Source: CAYSWS01 sp965603395
Lineage (GTDB): Bacteria > Patescibacteriota > WWE3 > UBA101185 > UBA10185
Length of the DNA stretch: 6,009 nucleotides
Assembly (NCBI GenBank): GCA_965603395.1
Contig: CBFDCV010000031.1
Span: 1 to 6,009 of the forward strand
Direction: 5' to 3'
Part shown: piece by piece, positions 1 through 6,009 of the stretch
Numbering within the stretch: the stretch's first letter is position 1
How the letters are laid out: each line of letters starts with the position of its first letter
Program-made: the position numbers and the translations under genes
The notes under the pieces: generated by a model
The model's input: only the letters and a program-made list of their open reading frames with translations
What the model was told of the DNA's origin: nothing
Databases searched by the model: none

Positions 1-552
1 GGAGATACTACCCTCTACAACGTGGAAATAACAGGCTCTCTTACTGCCTGTATCATCAATTTTGATAGCTTAAACAACTCCATAGAAACACTAGGCGCGC
101 CTTGCTACAACCCTGTAACGGGTCAAAAAGATGCTCAACTTTGCAGCATGCAGACCCTGCATCTACAAAAGAACCTAGCCGGCAACGTAGCTTTGTTCGA
201 TGGGACCATAGTCTTAGAACCCGATGGCTCAGTCAGCATAGAGGGCACCTTAGCCGCCGACAAAGTAGAGGCCGGCAGCTACGCTATAAGAGAAACTTCA
301 GAACTGGTAGGCAGCGCTACCCTAGAAGCCGGAGATACTGAAACAGTAATACTCAATGCAAACGTGCAAGGCGGTTCGAAGATCTTTATCACACCTACCA
401 CCACCACCGGCGGACAAACACTCATAGTAAGCCAAAAAACAGACGGAGAATCCTTCACCGTGTCCATAGAAAATGCCATAGAAACAGACATCACGTTTGA
501 CTGGTGGATATTAGATGTCTCTCAAGATACTACTCCACCGGAGCAACTCTAA
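1..552 (+). CDS. C-terminal part of a secreted beta-rich surface protein (5' end outside window)
   Basis: The frame is open from base 1 and ends with TAA at 550-552, giving 183 visible codons. A GTG at 22 could be read as a start, but the upstream codons (GDTTLYN) continue in the same style and no ribosome site precedes it, so I treat this as the end of a longer gene. Visible residues 52-80 ('LHLQKNLAGNVALFDGTIVL...DGSVSIEGTLAADKV') form short beta strands of a kind common near the end of Patescibacteria surface proteins. Residues 91-172 form a compact module: 'GSATLEAGDTETVI', then 'SKIFITPTTTTGGQTL', 'GESFTVSIEN' and 'TFDWWILD'. I recall this module from many exported proteins of that group, but its function is not established. 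Three Cys (17, 35, 48) lie in the N-terminal part. There is no membrane segment or sorting motif in the visible part, so anchoring, if any, lies upstream. The polar tail 'TTPPEQL' looks like a natural end. The gene sits 3 nt before the next and is probably in its operon. Function unknown; a structural or adhesive role is inferred. Confidence 0.85.
   Translation, partial: GDTTLYNVEITGSLTACIINFDSLNNSIETLGAPCYNPVTGQKDAQLCSMQTLHLQKNLAGNVALFDGTIVLEPDGSVSIEGTLAADKVEAGSYAIRETSELVGSATLEAGDTETVILNANVQGGSKIFITPTTTTGGQTLIVSQKTDGESFTVSIENAIETDITFDWWILDVSQDTTPPEQL
540..543 (+). promoter_or_regulatory. Possible Shine-Dalgarno (GGAG) for the 556-4053 gene
   Basis: GGAG lies 12 nt before the ATG at 556, inside the last codons of the upstream gene. 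The spacing is longer than the usual 5-9 nt, so this may be a weak site. Translation of the downstream gene may instead be coupled to termination at 550-552, which is only 3 nt from the ATG. No better purine-rich site is present. Confidence 0.35.
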
Positions 553-555
553 AGT

Positions 556-3500
556 ATGCAACAAAAAGAAACTATAAAAAAATTAATGCCGTTCTTACCT
601 CTGATAGCTGTTATCAGTATCTTTACTTTTGTATTAGTAAGAGCTAACAAAGATGGTTCGAACATAAACAATCCCACAGTACAACCGGTCCAAGAGGTCT
701 TCAAACCCACGGATACTATCAGGTTTATGCTGGATTTAGGGGAAAATCCTAGCCTCTCACACAACCTAAGCATTCCCCACCTCACCAAAGTTCACGCAGA
801 AACTACGGGCGCATACTCTGAAGGAGACCTAACAATATCAGCTAAAATAACCAGTACAATAACCGGAGAGGAGCTCCTAATCCCCCTGGAAATAAGCAAA
901 GAATCAGATACCAAATATGCCATCACAGCAGAGAATGATCAACCCAGCTTGGTGCCCGGTAAGTATAAGGTTGAGGTAGATGTCCAACAAGGCGGTACCA
1001 CACAGACCTATACTCAAGACTTTAATTGGGGTGTTTTAGCCTTAAATACCAATAAGTCCATTTACACTCCACATGAAACTGCCATTATAGCCATGGCTGT
1101 CCTAGACGAAGAAGGTGAGATGGTTTGTGATGCTGAAGTAGTACTGGAAATCACAGATCCTTCAGGTAAAACTACTATCCTATCAACCGGTTCTGAGATC
1201 ATAGTAAATCCAAACTGCAGTATGAAGGCCTATATAGAAGAGCCGGATTATGAAACTGCCTATAAAGTGGGCGCCTCAGGTAAATACAAAATGATACTAA
1301 CAGCCACCACACCCAACGGAGCCTACACTATCCATGATTCCTTTGAAGTCAGAGACTATGTACCTTTCGATATAGAAAGAAAGACTGCCACCAGAATTTA
1401 TCCACCTGTTAACTACCCCGTAACCATAATAATAAAGGCAAATGAAGATTTTTCCGGTGTTATAGAGGAAAAAATCCCCGGTACCTTTTCTATAATTTCT
1501 TCACAGTCAGGACTAGTCCAAAGAAAAATGGCTGAGGATCCCCCCGCATTTGGTTTAGTGCAAAATGCTCAGTACTCCCTTGATACAAACACAGTAAAAG
1601 TTGCAGATAAAGGCGCGTATAAGATTTTGTCCTGGGAAGTTGATCTGAAAAAAGGTGAAGAATACCAACTACAATATACATATAAAGCCCCGGATATCAG
1701 CCCTGAATTTTATCTCCTAGGTCCCCTCAAACTTATAGATCAAAACTTAAATGAGATATTTTCAGAAATCAGACAGTGGCAAATAGCCGCCGATGCCATT
1801 GCCTATGTGAATAGTAATTCATATGGATATAAGACATTAACATCTGTCTCAACATCGTTAACTGCGGCTGCAAACAACCTGGTTGTCTTCTTTTGTAATG
1901 TTCAAGCCAATGTGGCTATCACCGGACCGGGAGTGGGATGGACTCAGGTATTTAACGAATCAGGAACACTCTCTCAGGGAGCCTGGTATAAGATATCAGC
2001 CGGTGCTCTTGAAGCCCCAAGTTGCAGTTGGACCGGAGCACAATCCGCCACAGCCATGATATTGGAATATAGTGGTGTTGAACTAACTACAGAATTCATT
2101 ATAGATACAAGCGCTTCTGCTACAGGCTCAGGAGACACCACAGTTGAATGCCCATCTGTAACGCCAAGTGCCGGAAACCATGTATATATTTCCGCTCTTA
2201 TCTACAGCGATGGCGGAACATCCCAGATAAATTCATGGAGTAATACATTCACTGAGAGACAACAACCTCAAGTTGCTGCCGGCGGACCAAGCGGTCGTAT
2301 GGTAGGCGCGGTGGCAGATAAAATTACCACCGGTACCCAAAGCACAGTAGCCACCGCTGACGGTGGTGGTGGGAATTGGCGTTGTCAAACTCTAGCTTTC
2401 AATGAAGAGAGTGATTTTCTTACCGGTAGGGTTTATACAGATGATGATGAGGTTACACCGATTAATTCTCAAAGCGTCTGCGCTGTCTTCAATAACGGGA
2501 CTCCCGTCTGTGACACTACAGATGCAAGTGGGGACTTCGTCATAGGTTTTGATGGTACCGCCGGAACTGCTGGAGATCAGTTAACTTTCTATCTGGATGG
2601 TGGAGTTAATTTTGGCAACACAATAACGGTCCATGATGGAGGAGATATTATGTCAACAGATAACCTAAGGGTATATGAAGATCACGTTGTAACACGTTAT
2701 GAACAGGGCACGGACCTCTCCATTGTAGACATGGATGCTTATGACAACGATCAAAATGCCACAGATATGCTGTTCGATGCGGAAGATCTAGCCACGGACA
2801 CCCTATCCATAGAAGACGGCAACGAGCTTTTTGTTCAAAACGGCTATACTTTTGCGCCAACGGGAAACATCACCTCATCGCACGACATAGAAATTGACGG
2901 CACGTGGACGGCCGCGGCTAGTGAAACTATTAACTTAAGCGGTAGTTTCAAATTGGATTCAACCGGCACACTAACTCCTTCCACCTCAACTATCACTTTC
3001 GACGGCACGGCAGGCACAGAAGACATTATAACTACAGGTACAGGAGGTTTTTATGATCTTGTAATTAACGATGGCGGTACAGGATCCGGTCTAACTGTAG
3101 AGGTAGAAGATCCCCTGATAGTACAAAACAATCTTACTATCACAGGAGGCACGCTAGACACAGTAACGGGAGAAGGTAACCAAATAAACGTGGGTAACAA
3201 CTGGGACAATGATGACACTTTCCAAGCTAGAACCGGTACAGTAGTTATGGATGGCTCAGGAGCTACCACCTACACCATAGACGCTGATGGACCAGGTACG
3301 GATGCCTTTTACAGCATTGCTTTTAACGATAATAACGGGGGCGCCACGTACCAGTTTACAAACTTCACAGACATTGACGGTGGTGTAACTATCACAGGAG
3401 GCACTCTGGATCCCAACGGTTTCAACCTCACAGTTGGGGGTGGCTGGACAAATGATGATATTTTTTTAGAAGGTACTACTAGAGTAACTTTTGATGGAGG

Positions 3501-4053
3501 TACAGCTGGCTCAATCGACTCAGGATGTGCAGATGAAACTTCTTGTACTAATGAAAATTTCTACGATCTAACTATAGACAAAAGCGCAGGAGGAACTTCC
3601 ATAAACCTATCAAATACCCACCTAAGAGTGACAAATGCCCTCACTTTAACTACAGGTACACTAAATCAAGGCTCCAGTAATGTTCAGGTTGAGGGGACTA
3701 CTGCTATAACTATTGGCTCCTCAGGCATGTGGTCAAACCTTTCCTCCGGGAACATTACGTTAGGGGGCACACTCACTAACTCGGGTGGCGTGACTCTAAA
3801 CGGCGACGGAGCATCCTGCGGAGGAGACGACAGCATCTTGTTAAGATCTACTGCAGCTGTCCAAAGAGCTTGGAATGGATCCGGAACCTTTAACATCATT
3901 GATACTGACGTCCAATACCAGGCTGGTACAGCTAATATAGACGTACAAAGCGGCACTGATTCAGGTAATAACGGTTCGAACTGGAAAATATTTGATGGCT
4001 GCTATACCTTTGGTTTTAACTCACTTTTACTTGAAAGCCTATTATTTAACTAA
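556..4053 (+). CDS. Large N-terminally anchored surface protein with macroglobulin/Ig-like domains and beta repeats
   Basis: The product has 1165 residues. The start ATG at 556 is preferred over the next Met (codon 11) because it supplies a basic N-region (KETIKK) before the hydrophobic segment at about 11-29 (MPFLPLIAVISIFTFVLVRA). No clear AXA cleavage site follows, so this is probably an uncleaved anchor with the rest outside. Residues about 85-265 are Ig/macroglobulin-like ('FNWGVLALNTNKSIYTPHETA', 'MAVLDEEGEMVCDAEVVLEITDPSGKTT'). Residues 268-412 form another beta domain ending 'RQWQIAADA'. Residues 415-617 look like a beta-sandwich. Residues 622-700 resemble a carboxypeptidase-regulatory or Ig-type fold ('GRVYTDDDEV...CDTTDASGDFVIGF'). 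Residues 812-1038 carry about three 84-residue beta repeats, and the end reads 'NNGSNWKIFDGCYTFGF'. Twelve Cys are present, some closely paired (642/652, 991/997), which fits disulfides outside the cell. There is no GCGEQ thioester, LPXTG motif or C-terminal membrane segment. No catalytic motif is visible. A structural or adhesive role is inferred. Confidence 0.93.
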   Translation: MQQKETIKKLMPFLPLIAVISIFTFVLVRANKDGSNINNPTVQPVQEVFKPTDTIRFMLDLGENPSLSHNLSIPHLTKVHAETTGAYSEGDLTISAKITSTITGEELLIPLEISKESDTKYAITAENDQPSLVPGKYKVEVDVQQGGTTQTYTQDFNWGVLALNTNKSIYTPHETAIIAMAVLDEEGEMVCDAEVVLEITDPSGKTTILSTGSEIIVNPNCSMKAYIEEPDYETAYKVGASGKYKMILTATTPNGAYTIHDSFEVRDYVPFDIERKTATRIYPPVNYPVTIIIKANEDFSGVIEEKIPGTFSIISSQSGLVQRKMAEDPPAFGLVQNAQYSLDTNTVKVADKGAYKILSWEVDLKKGEEYQLQYTYKAPDISPEFYLLGPLKLIDQNLNEIFSEIRQWQIAADAIAYVNSNSYGYKTLTSVSTSLTAAANNLVVFFCNVQANVAITGPGVGWTQVFNESGTLSQGAWYKISAGALEAPSCSWTGAQSATAMILEYSGVELTTEFIIDTSASATGSGDTTVECPSVTPSAGNHVYISALIYSDGGTSQINSWSNTFTERQQPQVAAGGPSGRMVGAVADKITTGTQSTVATADGGGGNWRCQTLAFNEESDFLTGRVYTDDDEVTPINSQSVCAVFNNGTPVCDTTDASGDFVIGFDGTAGTAGDQLTFYLDGGVNFGNTITVHDGGDIMSTDNLRVYEDHVVTRYEQGTDLSIVDMDAYDNDQNATDMLFDAEDLATDTLSIEDGNELFVQNGYTFAPTGNITSSHDIEIDGTWTAAASETINLSGSFKLDSTGTLTPSTSTITFDGTAGTEDIITTGTGGFYDLVINDGGTGSGLTVEVEDPLIVQNNLTITGGTLDTVTGEGNQINVGNNWDNDDTFQARTGTVVMDGSGATTYTIDADGPGTDAFYSIAFNDNNGGATYQFTNFTDIDGGVTITGGTLDPNGFNLTVGGGWTNDDIFLEGTTRVTFDGGTAGSIDSGCADETSCTNENFYDLTIDKSAGGTSINLSNTHLRVTNALTLTTGTLNQGSSNVQVEGTTAITIGSSGMWSNLSSGNITLGGTLTNSGGVTLNGDGASCGGDDSILLRSTAAVQRAWNGSGTFNIIDTDVQYQAGTANIDVQSGTDSGNNGSNWKIFDGCYTFGFNSLLLESLLFN
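2989..3669 (+). repeat. Three tandem ~84-residue beta-repeat units inside the large surface protein
   Basis: Recurring landmarks are [F/M]DG at residues 815, 898 and 979; FY[D/S][L/I] at 832, 918 and 1002; and the Thr of [G/T]GTL[D/N] at 866, 950 and 1035. Spacing is therefore 81-86 residues. W-containing turns 'NWDNDDTF' and 'GWTNDDIF' match between units 2 and 3. At DNA level, ACTATCACAGGAGGCAC occurs at 3136-3152 and again at 3388-3404, exactly 252 nt (84 codons) apart. The third unit is diverged at both levels. Short alternating polar/hydrophobic strands with G and N turns suggest a beta-solenoid or stacked beta-sandwich; which one cannot be told by eye. Confidence 0.75.
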
Positions 4054-4063
4054 AATCTACTCA

Positions 4064-4088
4064 TTTTCGAACACAAAACCTACCCAAC
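4064..4088 (+). repeat. 25-bp direct repeat, copy 1
   Basis: This copy begins TTTTCGAACACAAAACC and is identical over 25 bases to 4119-4143. It contains the palindrome TTCGAA (4066-4071). The copies are offset by 55 bp, with 30 bp between them, in the gap between the large surface-protein gene and the next gene. A weaker similarity follows each copy (CCTAAA at 4105-4110 and 4166-4171), suggesting an old local tandem duplication. No further copy is seen in the window. Confidence 0.85.
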
Positions 4089-4118
4089 AACCACTTTTCC
4101 CCGCCCTAAAAACATCTC

Positions 4119-4143
4119 TTTTCGAACACAAAACCTACCCAAC
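4119..4143 (+). repeat. 25-bp direct repeat, copy 2
   Basis: Exact second copy of the 25 bases at 4064-4088. The bases flanking the two copies differ on both sides. Because the 55-bp offset is not a multiple of three, the copies would be read in different frames, which argues against a coding repeat. Role unknown: it may be a protein- or Rho-contact sequence, or simply a duplication. Confidence 0.85.
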
Positions 4144-4184
4144 CAAACCCCCGTTTTTTGCTGTACCTAAAGGATAAAACGCTA

Positions 4185-4212
4185 TTGCCAACCTCTTAAA
4201 ATAGGTTACAAT
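4185..4212 (+). promoter_or_regulatory. Sigma70-type promoter for the gene at 4224 (-35 TTGCCA, -10 TACAAT)
   Basis: TTGCCA (4185-4190) and TACAAT (4207-4212) are separated by 16 bp. Each matches the consensus at five of six positions or better. Transcription would be expected to start at about 4218-4221, only a few bases before the ATG at 4224, so the message would be nearly leaderless. A second TACAAT at 4218-4223 abuts the ATG, with a poor -35 (TTAAAA, 4196-4201); if used, it would start transcription inside the gene. The promoter separates this gene from the upstream operon. Confidence 0.6.
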
Positions 4213-4223
4213 TTACTTACAAT

Positions 4224-6009
4224 ATGCCCAGACTTCTCAGCCACACACGTGGCTATGAATTTATTGTAAATATAGAAAATATTATTCTTGTCCTACTGAC
4301 CAAGATTACTAGCCTTTTTGATGGCAGTAGTGATGATGATTATGTTCCCCTAAATGATGGCTTTTCCTTTACCGGGCATGGCAGTTCCCAAAACAATTAC
4401 CCTACGTATGAAAATGAAAATAAAGAATTAAAAAAACCGCCGGGTAGGCTTAGAAGGCTACTGGGCATGCTGAATAAGCTTCCCGGCAAGGTTTTTGCTT
4501 TATTAAAACAGGATTCTAAAACAATAGCTGAAGATTTAAAAAGCTTAGTAAAGTATCTTTACAGTAAGTTTTGCTACTACTTTAAGCTGTTAAAAACACC
4601 TAAAACTTTATGGTTACATATAAAGCTTGGCGCTAAGGTAAGGTTCCAAAAGGCAAAACAATTTGTTTTAGGAATCCCCTATTATGTAAAACATATTCCT
4701 CATCATGTAAAAGTGTTTATAGGCAAGGTAAAGATTTTTGTACCTCAAATACCAGCCAAGCTAAAAACATTCGCACAAAAACTAAAAGGGTCTTCCCGAA
4801 CAAGAACCAGGTTTGCCGGCTCCTTACTGTTCACACTCATAGCCGTAACTCTCTTTAGATTCTTCTTTTTGAGCGGTGCTGAAGCCGCCTGGTTTGATGA
4901 TCACTGGACTTTTCGAAGAAAGATGACTATTACTAACAACGGCTCATCAACATCAGACAAAAAAGTCATGTTTGACATAGACACCGCCTCCATCATAGCC
5001 GAAGGCAAGATGCAAGCAGACGGCGGAGATATTAGAGTAACAGATCAAAGAGGCAAGCTCCTACCCTATTACTATGACGATGAAGGCGGTCTTACAGGTA
5101 CAGCCGCGGAAGAAATATTAAGAGATGGTAGCGGACCCTATGCTATTGATGACGCCGGCGATCCGGGAACTCTCCCAGGCTCAGCCCGCCAAATAGTCCA
5201 AACCTCAACCGGCACCCTTTATGCCTTTGTTAACGACGGAGGTTCCTGTGAAGTTTGGATGAGTGTTACTGGAAATTCCTGGGCAGAGCAAGATTCTGCT
5301 AATAATCCTGCATGTGCATCAGATACCTATATTTCAGTGGCTGTTGGTACAGCTGACACGCTTCATATACTTTACATGGCTAACTCCTCAACATTTTCCT
5401 ATATCGCTTTTAATACATCAACTAATCTTTTTGGTTCTGCTGAAACTATAGATACTCCAACAGGAACAGATGGTACTGAAACTGGATCAATTGCAGTTGA
5501 TTCAAACGATCAACCTCATGTTGTTTACTATACAACAGGGTCCACTGAATCCACACAAACTGAATATTTTAATAGTTATGCTACTGGTGAGGCGTGGTCT
5601 TGTAGTCCAGAGAATATGGTAGATGGCTCCACAACTACTTATGCAAGAAGCAACGACGACTTTTGTATAAACACTATTCAACTAAATGACGGAAATACAA
5701 ATGATGGTACTGATTTGGGCACAATAACAAAGGTTGAAATTCGCGGTCACGGATGGGCAGATTCAAATCATAAAGATATGATTCTTAGGCCTGTTTTTGG
5801 CGGTACGAGTGATGGGAGTAACCATTCATTTAGGTTAGCATACGACGACAGCGCTGATGCTACGTGGAGCACTTACTTTGATATTACTACTGATACAAAC
5901 GCTCCGGGAACCTGGACTTGGTCAGAAGTTCAAATTTTAGAAATTGATGTGGAAAATGAAGATGGAAGTATTCTCACAATGCAGTACATGTCAAAGGTAG
6001 AGATAAGGG
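4224..6009 (+). CDS. Multidomain exported protein with basic N-terminal region, DUF2341-like domain and propeller-like blades (3' end outside window)
   Basis: The frame is open from ATG 4224 to the right edge: 595 codons, no stop. An in-frame TAA at 4197-4199 bounds it upstream, so 4224 is the first Met. The next Met (codon 82, ATG 4467) has a better GAAGG (4453-4457) and is the alternative start. Residues 11-32 are hydrophobic, 33-66 are acidic and polar, and 67-196 have 25 Lys and 7 Arg against 4 acidic residues. A membrane segment spans about 197-217 (FAGSLLFTLIAVTLFRFFFL), followed by a signal-peptidase-like AEA (219-221). 'AWFDDHWTFRRKMTI...GKMQADGGDIRVTDQRGKLLPYY' (222-283) resembles the start of DUF2341, but the usual second half is not seen. 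Residues about 320-458 contain propeller-type strands ('SIAVDSNDQPHVVYY'). Residues 459-595 look like a discoidin-like beta-sandwich ('SPENMVDGSTTTYA', 'TKVEIRGHGW'). No catalytic residues are recognised. Probably a surface binding protein held in the membrane. Confidence 0.92.
   Translation, partial: MPRLLSHTRGYEFIVNIENIILVLLTKITSLFDGSSDDDYVPLNDGFSFTGHGSSQNNYPTYENENKELKKPPGRLRRLLGMLNKLPGKVFALLKQDSKTIAEDLKSLVKYLYSKFCYYFKLLKTPKTLWLHIKLGAKVRFQKAKQFVLGIPYYVKHIPHHVKVFIGKVKIFVPQIPAKLKTFAQKLKGSSRTRTRFAGSLLFTLIAVTLFRFFFLSGAEAAWFDDHWTFRRKMTITNNGSSTSDKKVMFDIDTASIIAEGKMQADGGDIRVTDQRGKLLPYYYDDEGGLTGTAAEEILRDGSGPYAIDDAGDPGTLPGSARQIVQTSTGTLYAFVNDGGSCEVWMSVTGNSWAEQDSANNPACASDTYISVAVGTADTLHILYMANSSTFSYIAFNTSTNLFGSAETIDTPTGTDGTETGSIAVDSNDQPHVVYYTTGSTESTQTEYFNSYATGEAWSCSPENMVDGSTTTYARSNDDFCINTIQLNDGNTNDGTDLGTITKVEIRGHGWADSNHKDMILRPVFGGTSDGSNHSFRLAYDDSADATWSTYFDITTDTNAPGTWTWSEVQILEIDVENEDGSILTMQYMSKVEIR

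Larger units (their letters stand above)
4054..4150 (+). terminator. C-rich, G-poor stretch: possible Rho-dependent termination region
   Basis: Starting right after the TAA of the surface-protein gene, 97 nt contain 38 C and only 3 G on the + strand, with many YC dinucleotides. This composition is the known hallmark of Rho utilisation sites, and the region is untranslated and follows an operon end. I see no G+C-rich hairpin followed by a T run that would serve as an intrinsic terminator; the T6 run at 4154-4159 lacks a stem before it. The Rho assignment is inference from composition only. Confidence 0.4.

Noticed and set aside
102..788. Short open frames at 102-341 (+), 279-494 (-) and 549-788 (-)
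   Set aside because: They are shadows of the two well-supported + strand genes, with no start signals and no sensible protein features.
2648..3956. Several antisense open frames of 60-90 codons within the large gene (2648-2860, 2844-3026, 3051-3269, 3684-3956)
   Set aside because: They are opposite strongly supported coding sequence, have no ribosome sites or recognisable motifs, and their composition mirrors the Thr/Gly/Asp codons of the sense strand.
4064..4143. Minimal CRISPR array (25-bp repeats, 30-bp spacer)
   Set aside because: The dimensions fit, and the reverse complement begins GTT and ends GAAAA, but there are only two copies, no degenerate third copy on either side, no cas genes in the window, and the sequence is part of a wider C-rich tract with partial similarity after each copy.
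4119..4143. GTTCGA on the minus strand as a tRNA T-loop
   Set aside because: No paired T-stem, anticodon arm or acceptor stem surrounds it; the match is part of the 25-bp direct repeat.
3992..4177. Open frame of 61 codons on + overlapping the end of the large gene and the intergenic region
   Set aside because: It overlaps 62 nt of clear coding sequence in another frame, has no ribosome site, and runs through the low-complexity C-rich repeats. The two repeat copies are read in different frames, so it does not look like a protein.
4181..4207. ACCT...AGGT pairing (4191-4194 with 4203-4206) as an intrinsic terminator or operator
   Set aside because: The stem is only 4 bp with a long A/T loop and lies between the -35 and -10 elements; too weak to call.
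5263..5451. Open frame of 62 codons on + inside the third gene
   Set aside because: It lies wholly inside the continuous reading frame 4224-6009, which has clear domain content; this is an out-of-frame shadow.

Overview
The window looks like bacterial DNA from the Candidate Phyla Radiation (Patescibacteria), most likely Microgenomates-like. This rests on protein style, not on any marker gene. All three genes on the + strand encode large secreted or membrane-anchored, threonine/glycine/aspartate-rich beta proteins. Their phrases are familiar from that radiation: a C-terminal module with 'FITPTTTTGGQT' and 'TFDWWIL', a macroglobulin-like segment 'FNWGVLALNTNKSIY', a segment ending 'RQWQIAADA', and a DUF2341-like start 'AWFDDHWTFRRKMTI'. 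None of the reading frames contains an in-frame TGA, so standard bacterial code 11 fits and nothing suggests the UGA=Gly code of Absconditabacteria/Gracilibacteria. No rRNA, tRNA, cas gene, transposase or enzyme is visible.

Layout. Positions 1-552 hold the 3' end of a gene for an extracellular beta protein. Three bases later, at 556-4053, is a 1165-residue surface protein with an N-terminal membrane anchor, Ig/macroglobulin-like domains, a beta-sandwich and about three beta repeats of 84 residues. The two are probably co-transcribed. Positions 4054-4223 are the only intergenic gap. It starts with a strikingly C-rich, G-poor stretch (38 C and 3 G in 97 nt) that could be a Rho-dependent termination region, and this carries two perfect 25-bp direct repeats. 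The gap ends in a good sigma70-type promoter whose predicted start lies only a few bases before the ATG of the third gene.

Positions 4224-6009 are an uninterrupted reading frame that runs off the right edge (595 codons visible, no stop). It is easy to miss because it is unterminated. Its product has about 196 N-terminal residues on the presumed cytoplasmic side, including a strongly basic stretch with no acidic residue over about 115 positions. An internal membrane segment or signal peptide follows. Then come a short DUF2341-like domain, a few beta-propeller-like blades and a discoidin-like beta-sandwich. Synonymous codon choice changes abruptly at about 5243, inside this gene, which suggests a mosaic origin.

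Together the genes look like a cell-surface or adhesin locus of a small, probably host-attached bacterium. The exact role (adhesion, surface layer, host recognition) is inference. I see no clear evidence of a new enzymatic or defence system. The oddest items are the basic N-terminal region of the third protein, the codon-use break inside that gene, and the repeat-bearing C-rich intergenic region.
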